Source of the DNA: Bdellovibrionales bacterium
Lineage (GTDB): Bacteria; Bdellovibrionota; Bdellovibrionia; Bdellovibrionales; UBA1609
Direction: 5' to 3'
NCBI GenBank assembly: GCA_028279085.1
Contig: JANQSX010000160.1
Coordinates: forward strand, 1-17,428
Length of the DNA: 17,428 bases
In this document: positions 1 to 5,297 of the stretch, piece after piece
How positions within the stretch are numbered: the first letter of the stretch is position 1
Layout of the letters: each line of letters opens with the position of its first letter
Program-made: the position numbers and the translations under genes
Notes under the pieces: generated by a model
Seen by the model: only the letters and a program-made list of their open reading frames with translations
Databases searched by the model: none
What the model was told of the DNA's origin: nothing

Positions 1-152
1 AAAATATTCTATTTTTCTATGGCAAAGAAGCCTTATTGAGAGAGGAACAAAAAACATTTAAGCTTCTTCCAGGTGCTGAAAATATGAGCGAGAATAATAT
101 TAGAGAAATGGCATTAGTTTCCGAAAATTGCTCCCGTTATCCATCTTTGTAA
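1..152 (+). CDS. 3' end of an unrecognised gene (partial)
   Basis: Reading from base 3, the frame stays open from the window edge to a TAA at 150-152. It gives 49 residues that begin NILFFYGKEALL and end in ENCSRYPSL. The composition is ordinary for a soluble protein (many Glu, Lys and Asn, no hydrophobic stretch), and a rho-independent-like hairpin follows 17 bases after the stop, which supports a real gene end. I do not recognise the family from this short tail. The reverse-strand open frame at 100-291 overlaps it and has no family resemblance. That this is coding is inferred from the open frame and the terminator only. Confidence 0.55.
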   Translation, partial: NILFFYGKEALLREEQKTFKLLPGAENMSENNIREMALVSENCSRYPSL

Positions 153-169
153 AAATCGGTGTGACTGGA

Positions 170-199
170 ATTCGGATCATATGCCGAATATCGTTTTTT
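170..199 (+). terminator. hairpin terminator after the partial gene
   Basis: ATTCGG at 170-175 pairs with CCGAAT at 184-189 around an 8-base loop, followed after four bases by six T at 194-199. The stem is short (6 bp, half GC), so strength is modest. Its position, 17 bases after the stop at 152, fits termination of the upstream gene. Confidence 0.5.
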
Positions 200-293
200 C
201 TCTGTCTAAAAACTGATTTTTCAAATGTTTTTTCTTTACCTCTTTTTTGTATCTCCTTTTTTGTTGGATAAAAAACATAAAAGGAGGCCATTA

Positions 294-476
294 ATGAAAA
301 AAAATAAAAATCTCATAGAACAACTAAAAGAGTTTGGTTTGAATCCTAATTGCTGGAGACTAAAAAAATTAAAATGGAAACATGGTTGGATAATTATAAA
401 TAAAAAAGAACGAGATTTATGTTTATTAGGTAAAACAAAGGGAACAGGGTGGGATAACTTGGAATGGTTAATTTAA
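294..476 (+). CDS. small basic protein, 60 aa, unknown function
   Basis: An excellent ribosome binding site, AAAGGAGG at about 280-286, lies 7 bases before the ATG at 294, so I start here rather than at the longer in-frame ATG at 225, which would add an implausible hydrophobic leader. The 60-residue product is very Lys-rich, has four Trp, and has no signal peptide. After an N-terminal helix-like LIEQLKEF it contains GLNPNCWRL, then alternating beta-like stretches (GWIIINKKERDLCLLG) ending in GWDNLEWLI. This looks like a tiny antiparallel-beta protein. I do not recognise a named family. It stands alone between a terminator and a convergent gene. Confidence 0.6.
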   Translation: MKKNKNLIEQLKEFGLNPNCWRLKKLKWKHGWIIINKKERDLCLLGKTKGTGWDNLEWLI

Positions 477-544
477 AAAATTAAAAAAACGGAAAGAAAA
501 GAATCATTGATAGATGTGGTTCTCATCTCACAGAAAAAAGAAAA

Positions 545-2056
545 CTACTGCTCATGTGTATAATGAAAATAAGCCTCCTCCGCCTTTTTTCTCTCCTGCC
601 CTGACAGAGTTTCCATAAATCTTATATGCACATTTGTATTTAAGAACTGCCGGTCTGAAAGGTGAGAATAAATAAATGTATCTAACATATTGTGAGAGTT
701 GGCGTGATCTATATCATGTTTCGCAAAATCAATAGGAGAGAGGAGGTTGTTGTCCACCTTTGTCGGCTTTGTAACCAATCCGAAAGGCATTATTCTGTTG
801 GAAAAAGCTCTACTTAAGGCCGCCTTTCCCAAATCCCCCTCTATTGTTGGAAGAAGTAATACAACGGGAAAATGGGATATACTTTGATATAAATGAGAGT
901 CATTATTTTCTTCCCATTTCAGGGTTTCCTTTCCGGAAATAACCTGTGCCAAATTTAAATTGAATGTGAGCCACCAAACATAAGTCACTGTCTTTTTCCG
1001 AACAACCTGTCGGGCCTCTTGCTCCAACTGACTCAAACGATGAAGAGCAGTTTGTTTGTCCTCTACGCTGAAAACTCTACTCCGGATAATCCCATTTCTT
1101 ATATAATTAATATGATGGGAAATTTTAAGGGCGAAATATTCAATATGAGTTTTATGTGGGTGAGGAGGAGTCTTCATATTCCTTAAAGCTTTGCCAAAGG
1201 CTATCTGTTCCTGAATTTCAGACCATCCCTTGGTGTATTTCGGGTCTATACCTTCCAGTCCTGGATCAAGAGGCTTATTCTCAGGAAGATTCAGTTCCTT
1301 TATGCTGAGGACTTTTCTTTTTGATCGATAGGCGGTGAATATTTGGCTTATTTCAGGAACCCCGGCATAAACATAGTAATCTAATCCGTTTTCAATGTGA
1401 GCTATTTCACTGTGAATGGGATCTATTTCGTTCATATTAACTGTTATTTTAGTGATTTTTCCTGTTTTCGGATCCGGCATTTCCAGCACAATTTTTGGTG
1501 GATCGCCAGGTATGGATCTGATAATACGACCCACATTACCTCCATTAAAGTTATGTATGAAGTAACTTAATCCGGTGGTGTAAAACCAGTTATTTTCTTT
1601 TGCCGACACAGTTCCGTCTAAAATTTTTTGGATTAAAGCTTTTTGGGGCCTATTCAAAGCGTCCGAAGGATCACCTAACAACTCATAAAAAAGAATTAAT
1701 TCTATTTCCTCTCTTGAAAAGCCCGCTTCTTTAAGAATCCATTTTTGCTCAGGCTCTTTAAGGTAAGCCAAATCCTTCGGGAGAAAATCTGTTGCATTGT
1801 AAGCATTCACAAGAGCTTGAGCCTCTCTCTCAGTCAAGGTTCTTTCCAGGTAGGACTCAGCCTTTCTCTTTTGGTCCTGGTTGATCTTGGAATATACATC
1901 CAAGACACTTTCTTTGCCAGTGTTAGATATGTTCAGGCTCCTGAATCCCCTTAAACATCTTGAGATAGCAGCTTCAGCCCCGATGGCAGCTTCACTTACG
2001 GACAAGGCCATCGATAAAAACACACTAAAGCAAAAAACAAATGTTTTAAAAATCAT
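545..2056 (-). CDS. secreted 503-aa protein, possible metal-binding His/Asp motif
   Basis: The product begins with a Sec signal peptide (MIFKTFVFCFSVFLSMALS, likely cut after SEA at about residue 23), so it is exported to the periplasm or outside. Residues about 65-130 form a helical module with YLERTLTEREAQALVNAYNA and ILKEAGFSREEIELIL. This arrangement recalls a module in secreted proteins of Bdellovibrio and myxobacteria, from memory and not searched. Residues about 440-470 hold SPIDFAKHDIDHANSHNM, whose clustered His and Asp could bind a metal. No transmembrane segment follows the signal peptide. No clear Shine-Dalgarno sequence precedes the ATG at 2056, but the signal peptide fixes the start. 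The gene is monocistronic and converges on the 60-aa gene. No function can be assigned. Confidence 0.8.
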   Translation of the reverse strand: MIFKTFVFCFSVFLSMALSVSEAAIGAEAAISRCLRGFRSLNISNTGKESVLDVYSKINQDQKRKAESYLERTLTEREAQALVNAYNATDFLPKDLAYLKEPEQKWILKEAGFSREEIELILFYELLGDPSDALNRPQKALIQKILDGTVSAKENNWFYTTGLSYFIHNFNGGNVGRIIRSIPGDPPKIVLEMPDPKTGKITKITVNMNEIDPIHSEIAHIENGLDYYVYAGVPEISQIFTAYRSKRKVLSIKELNLPENKPLDPGLEGIDPKYTKGWSEIQEQIAFGKALRNMKTPPHPHKTHIEYFALKISHHINYIRNGIIRSRVFSVEDKQTALHRLSQLEQEARQVVRKKTVTYVWWLTFNLNLAQVISGKETLKWEENNDSHLYQSISHFPVVLLLPTIEGDLGKAALSRAFSNRIMPFGLVTKPTKVDNNLLSPIDFAKHDIDHANSHNMLDTFIYSHLSDRQFLNTNVHIRFMETLSGQERKKAEEAYFHYTHEQ

Positions 2057-2268
2057 AATATTTTAAAAAATTCTAACTGTTTTGGATTTATTGAACGATG
2101 CTATTTTACATTGATATATCAAATTGTAACAGTATTTTTTAAAGTAGGAGTTCTCAATGAAAACATTAATGTAAATATTTCATTATTGTAAAAATATTAT
2201 ATGTCAATAAGTTAAGATGTATAATATTTTTTAGAGATGGTTTAAGACAAAGTTTAGGGAGAATAAGA
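2057..2268. other. AT-rich intergenic region
   Basis: About 210 bases between two minus-strand genes. The sequence is very AT-rich, with no ORF, strong hairpin or RNA gene that I can see. It probably carries the promoter of the secreted-protein gene that starts at 2056, but no clear -35/-10 pair stands out. Confidence 0.4.
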
Positions 2269-2541
2269 TCAATCTATTTCAAAAGGAGTAGCTGATATTT
2301 GTTCCGGATAACCAAAATCGTCATAAGCTCCGGCGCTGGCAGGTAATAGAGAAAGCCTGCGGGCTTTTTTCACAGCATTTCTAAGGGTTCTTTGTTCAGA
2401 GTGTTTAAGGTTTGTGATGCGGCCTGGACTGATTTTACCTCCTTCTGATATGAACTGATAAAGAGTTACTGGAGACTTATAATCTATTCTGACCTGTTTT
2501 TTACCTGCTTTAAGCGGTTCTTTTTCCATTTTTATTTCCAT
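2269..2541 (-). CDS. rpsR: small ribosomal subunit protein S18
   Basis: S18 is a 30S platform protein that binds S6 and 16S rRNA. The 90-residue product carries the S18 core from about residue 18: RIDYKSPVTLYQFISEGGKI, then SPGRITNLKHSEQRTLRNAVKKARRLSLLP, which matches the family pattern IDYKD..L..FI...GKI.PRRITG....QR.L..AIKRAR.LALLP. The usual Arg of PRR is Gly here. Two in-frame ATGs are possible (2541 and 2529); the second has a weak GGAA upstream, and neither has a good SD. A 20-residue acidic tail follows the LLP. S18 normally sits between rpsF and rplI, but here it stands alone and divergent from the L28 gene. It could be the only copy, or a divergent second copy. Confidence 0.85.
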   Translation of the reverse strand: MEIKMEKEPLKAGKKQVRIDYKSPVTLYQFISEGGKISPGRITNLKHSEQRTLRNAVKKARRLSLLPASAGAYDDFGYPEQISATPFEID

Positions 2542-2750
2542 TTTTATTTATTGCAAAATTAGGAAGCGTTTTTACCTCCACTTCGGATATTTACCAATTG
2601 CGTGCTTTTAAGACAATAAATATTTATAAATTTTTGATGATATTCAGATTAACGCCCATAAAAGACCATTTTTTAATGACATAATAATTGAAATAAATTA
2701 TATAATTGTTGTACTTTCTTTGGCTGTCTTTCTATTTTTATAAATTATAC

Positions 2751-2755
2751 AGGAG
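2751..2755 (+). promoter_or_regulatory. ribosome binding site of the L28 gene
   Basis: AGGAG lies 6 bases upstream of the ATG at 2762. It supports this start. The 220 bases upstream, between divergent S18 and L28 genes, must hold promoters for both but show no convincing -35/-10 pair with normal spacing. Confidence 0.7.
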
Positions 2756-2761
2756 TGTATT

Positions 2762-3055
2762 ATGCCTAGATGTGAATTAACCGGTAAAGGGCCAGTAGTT
2801 AAAAATCTGGTAAGTCATTCCAATATTAAGACAAAATCAAGAGCTTTTCCTAATGTTCAGCTTAAGACTTTTTACAGTTCCTGCCTAAAGAGATCTTTTC
2901 GTTTAAAGGTGGCGGCTAGTACTATTCGTTCTATAGATAAAACCGGTGGAATTGATAATTTTCTTATGAAAGGCTCTAAAAACTCTCTTTCTCCTTTTGC
3001 TTTAAAATTACGAAAAAATTTAGAAAAGAAATTACACAAAGGGGGAAACTCTTGA
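2762..3055 (+). CDS. rpmB: large ribosomal subunit protein L28
   Basis: L28 is a 50S protein. The 97-residue product opens with the diagnostic MPRCELTGKGP and VSHSNIKTKSRAFPNVQ, followed by RSFRLKVAASTIRSIDKTGGIDNFL and a basic C-terminal helix (SPFALKLRKNLEKKL). The 97-residue length and the IRSIDKTGGIDNFL block resemble alphaproteobacterial L28 (typically LRTVEHRGGLDAFL) rather than the shorter 60-78 residue forms. The next gene starts inside its stop codon. The usual partner rpmG (L33) is absent, and an L24-type protein takes that place. Confidence 0.95.
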   Translation: MPRCELTGKGPVVKNLVSHSNIKTKSRAFPNVQLKTFYSSCLKRSFRLKVAASTIRSIDKTGGIDNFLMKGSKNSLSPFALKLRKNLEKKLHKGGNS

Positions 3056-3288
3056 AACTCAAATTAAAAAAAGGAGATGAAGCTTTAGTTATTACGGGCG
3101 CGGACAAAGGTAAAAAGGCTAAGGTTTTGTCCATTGATCCGGATAAATTAAAAGTACGTTTGCAAGGAGTGAGAGTGCAGACTCACTTTGATAAAAAAGA
3201 AGGAATACAAAAGAAAGAAGGTTGGATAGATTATTCTAATGTTCGTTTTGTCTCTTCTGCTGCTAAACCTAAATCTAAACCCAAGTAA
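3052..3288 (+). CDS. rplX: large ribosomal subunit protein L24 (KOW type)
   Basis: L24 is an early-assembling 50S protein that binds 23S rRNA near its 5' end. The 78-residue product has a KOW motif in the first 30 residues (KKGDEALVITGADKGKKAKVLSI), then GVRVQTHFDKKE, and ends the core with GWIDYSNVRFV, matching L24's IHVSNV segment. The tail is Lys/Pro/Ser-rich. The start is a TTG at 3052-3054 overlapping the L28 stop TGA at 3053-3055, with AAAGGGGGA about 6 bases upstream, so translation is probably coupled to L28. L24 is slightly shorter than usual (about 100) and normally lies in the spc operon next to L14 and L5; neither is here. It may be the sole L24 or a paralogue. Confidence 0.85.
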   Translation: MKLKLKKGDEALVITGADKGKKAKVLSIDPDKLKVRLQGVRVQTHFDKKEGIQKKEGWIDYSNVRFVSSAAKPKSKPK

Positions 3289-3323
3289 AATCTTTTTCAT
3301 AATATAAAATAGGAGGCAGTAAC

Positions 3324-3563
3324 ATGTATATCAGAAGTAAAGTGCGTTCCTTTTTATTATTGTATTTGTTGCTTTTCTGCTCTAGCTTTGTTGCAGCGGA
3401 AGAGCTTGATTCACCTACTGAAGAAGAAAATCCTCAAACAGAGGAATTGCAAATTCAGGAAACATTCCCTCAGTACAGAATGAATTTTTCTCATAAAGCG
3501 GTCCAAGAGGAAGTGTATAATGAGTTTTTAAAAGAATTAAAAGACAAAGAGAAGTCAGATTAA
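3324..3563 (+). CDS. small secreted acidic protein, 79 aa
   Basis: A strong AGGAGG at 3311-3316 precedes the ATG. Residues 1-25 are a Sec signal peptide (RSKVR, then FLLLYLLLFCSSFVAA, with a likely AEE cleavage site). The mature part is only about 54 residues and strongly acidic (DSPTEEENPQTEELQIQE), ending in a predicted helix with many Glu and Lys. No lipobox, as the Cys in the leader is followed by SSF rather than sitting at a lipobox cleavage point. It lies 26 bases upstream of the FGE-type lipoprotein and has its own good RBS, so the two are likely co-transcribed. No family is recognised. It may be a periplasmic partner of the lipoprotein, but that rests on proximity alone. Confidence 0.75.
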   Translation: MYIRSKVRSFLLLYLLLFCSSFVAAEELDSPTEEENPQTEELQIQETFPQYRMNFSHKAVQEEVYNEFLKELKDKEKSD

Positions 3564-3589
3564 ACCAAAATGAAAAAGGAGACAGTGTC

Positions 3590-4756
3590 ATGTATAACTA
3601 TCTAGCGATTTTCATTTTGAGTGTTAGTTTGATTTCCTGTACGGGAGATAAAGGATCTAAAGGGGGAACCTCCAGCGATGGAGAGTCCGTCACATCTGGT
3701 GCATCCAGCAGTGGTTCCGGAGATGAGGAGCAGGGTCAGGAAACGACCGTTTCTGATACGGGAGATAAAGGATCTAAAGGGGGAACTTCCAGCGGTGGAG
3801 AGTCCGTCACATCTGGTGCATCCAGCAGTGGTTCCGGAGATGAGGGGCAGGTTCCGGAAGCGATCGTTTCCGATACGGGAGATGAAGGATCTAAAGAAAC
3901 CTCCAGCGGTAGAGAGTCTGTCACACCTGGTGTATCCAGCAGTGGTTCCGGAGATGAGGAGCAGGTTTCAGGAACGACAACTCCCGATCACTGGATATTT
4001 TCCGTTCTTTTTCAGGAGATTGAAAAGGGGAAATTTACAATGGGAAGTCCTGCAGGTGAGAGTGAAAGACTAGGAGGTCCTAAGCAAGACGATGAGAAGC
4101 AGGTGCCGGTTGAGATAACGAAGTCCTTTGAGATAATGGAGAAGGAGTTGACTCAAAAGCAATGGTTTCTGTTGAAGAAGGAAAACCCTTCCCACTTTAA
4201 AGCACCAGGGCACTGTGCTGATCACGATACTATTGAAGGTGTAGATATGTGTCCGAATCATCCGGTGGATAGTGTTTCCTGGGATGATGTGCAGGGATAT
4301 ATAAAAGAGCTTAATGCTTCTCTTGGGTTAACAGGCTGTAACGGAAGGCCGGATGATAAAAGTGGCTGTTACCGATTGCCGACGGAAGCGGAGTGGGAAT
4401 ATGCGGCAAGAGGGGGAACAGAGACGGCGTATTTTTTTGGGGATGATTTTGATAATTGGGATTATGCTTGGTATTCGGGTAACTCAGAAGGTAGGACTCA
4501 TAAGGTAGGGACGAAAGATGCTAATCTGGAAGGTTTGTATGATATTTATGGAAATGTGTGGGAATGGGTGCAGGATGCATATAACAAAGAACTTCCTGGA
4601 GGAAAAGATCCTTTAAATGATTCCGGGTCTGGCCGCGTTCTTCGTGGCGGTAGTGTGAGCCGCGATTGGTGGGAACTGCGCTCCGCGTATCGCTTCGCGT
4701 ACTATCCGCATACCGGATACGCCGATACCGGATTTCGCCTTGTGAGGACCTTGTAA
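3590..4756 (+). CDS. lipoprotein with repeat stalk and FGE-fold domain, DGR-type variable C-terminus
   Basis: The 388-residue protein starts with a lipoprotein signal (lipobox L-I-S-C, Cys17), so it is lipid-anchored. Residues 18-133 are three tandem repeats rich in Gly, Ser, Asp and Glu, a flexible stalk. From about 134 an FGE-sulfatase (SUMF1/PvdO-type) domain follows: GKFTMGS at 147-153, RLPTEAEWEYAARGG, GLYDIYGNVWEWVQD and RVLRGGS, ending in GFRLVR at 381-386. True formylglycine-generating enzymes carry catalytic Cys in the segment after GGS; residues 356-380 here have none, so this is probably a binding scaffold. That segment has the form of DGR variable regions on the C-type-lectin/FGE fold (GGS, LRSAYR, P, GFRLV), comparable to the Treponema lipoprotein TvpA. 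RBS AAAGGAGAC lies just upstream. Four other Cys (GHC, DMC, TGC, SGC) may form disulfides. Confidence 0.9.
   Translation: MYNYLAIFILSVSLISCTGDKGSKGGTSSDGESVTSGASSSGSGDEEQGQETTVSDTGDKGSKGGTSSGGESVTSGASSSGSGDEGQVPEAIVSDTGDEGSKETSSGRESVTPGVSSSGSGDEEQVSGTTTPDHWIFSVLFQEIEKGKFTMGSPAGESERLGGPKQDDEKQVPVEITKSFEIMEKELTQKQWFLLKKENPSHFKAPGHCADHDTIEGVDMCPNHPVDSVSWDDVQGYIKELNASLGLTGCNGRPDDKSGCYRLPTEAEWEYAARGGTETAYFFGDDFDNWDYAWYSGNSEGRTHKVGTKDANLEGLYDIYGNVWEWVQDAYNKELPGGKDPLNDSGSGRVLRGGSVSRDWWELRSAYRFAYYPHTGYADTGFRLVRTL
3641..3988 (+). repeat. three tandem 117/117/114-bp repeats encoding the stalk
   Basis: Units at 3641-3757, 3758-3874 and 3875-3988 each begin ACGGGAGAT and encode TGDKGSKGG-like and SSSGSGDE-like segments. 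The first two differ at about ten positions; the third has more differences and lacks one codon. The length is a multiple of three throughout, so gain or loss of a unit would keep the reading frame and change the stalk length. The overlapping open frames in other frames are by-products of the repeat. Confidence 0.9.
4646..4745 (+). other. candidate DGR variable region
   Basis: Codons 353-385 of the lipoprotein. I count about 62% GC over 4621-4750 against roughly 35-40% in the flanking gene, and only 15 A among the 90 bases at 4651-4740. At the positions where DGR templates of this fold carry Asn (AAY), every codon is NNY: S357, R358, D359, Y367, F369, Y371, Y372, H374, T375, Y377, A378, D379 and T380. 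The framing residues (GGS, LRSA, R368, P373, GFRLV) stay conserved. This is what adenine-specific mutagenic homing yields. No template repeat or reverse transcriptase is in the window, so assignment is by pattern only. Confidence 0.55.
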
Positions 4757-4767
4757 CTTTATTTGAT

Positions 4768-5119
4768 TTAAAAAGCAGGTTTTAAAACACCTAGGTAAAT
4801 AGCTCCCAGCCCACTGGCAAAAACCAGTAACCAAAGCCATCTTTTATTTACTTTGCGAGCTACTAAAACAGGAATCAGTATACCTAAAATAATCCATATA
4901 CCTAATTTCAGCCATATCCATAAGGATAAGGAATGCATCTTTAAACGAGCTATTAGACCAAAACCGCTTACCAATATGGCTAATACGGCTAGTCCGTGTA
5001 AGATCATTATGCCTTTTTTTTTGTTTTTTATTCCCGGAAAAGCTTAGTAAAGCGCCTATGGCTAAAAAAAGGGAAATAATTGCAAAAAAGTGGATTAGTT
5101 TGTATATTTCGTAGCTCAT
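4768..5119 (-). pseudogene. small membrane protein gene split by a frameshift at an A9 tract
   Basis: From ATG at 5117-5119 the product reads MSYEIYKLIHFFAIISLFLAIG... to NKKQKK, then runs out of frame. A second open frame, 4768-5007, continues with ILHGLAVLAILVSGFGLIARL and further hydrophobic segments to the end. Joined, they make one coherent protein of 116 residues with about four membrane segments and a YKLIH plus ILHGL His pair, like small SirB/b561-like inner-membrane proteins (from memory). The break falls in nine consecutive A on the coding strand (T at 5014-5022); eight A would restore the frame. It converges with the lipoprotein gene, 11 bases apart. A sequencing error, a true mutation, phase variation or transcriptional slippage are all possible. 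Confidence 0.65.
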
Positions 5120-5220
5120 GAATACTGAAGTATAAAAAAAATTGGAGCTTGTCATTTTGTTTTGAATATTTACCGGATTTTGGTATTTATGTAGGCTTTA
5201 GAAAAGTGACATTGTTAGCT

Positions 5221-5243
5221 TGAAAGGCGGCTTACGCCTTTCA
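5221..5243 (+). promoter_or_regulatory. hairpin in the pyrophosphatase leader
   Basis: TGAAAGGCG at 5221-5229 is perfectly complementary to CGCCTTTCA at 5235-5243 around the 5-base loop GCTTA. It lies 54 bases before the start codon and is followed directly by a 14-base sequence (5247-5260) also found in the palindromic element before serS. It has no T-tract, so it is not a typical terminator. It could be an mRNA leader hairpin or a repeat remnant. Confidence 0.5.
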
Positions 5244-5297
5244 AAAGATTCCGAATCAAGTTTGGAAGGACAAAAATATTATAAGGAGTGCAGTAAA

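Noticed and set aside
3736..3924. Minus-strand open frame over the stalk repeats
   Set aside because: Antisense reading of the repeats, without start signals.
3641..3988. Possible CRISPR array
   Set aside because: Units are long, adjacent, coding and without spacers.
3678..4073. Open frame overlapping the lipoprotein stalk
   Set aside because: It is the second frame of the tandem repeats and has no RBS or family resemblance; the lipobox-bearing frame is clearly the coding one.
4757..5297. Local template repeat for the candidate variable region
   Set aside because: No GC-rich copy of 4646-4745 is seen here or elsewhere in the window, and no reverse transcriptase or Avd frame exists, so a local DGR cassette is not supported.
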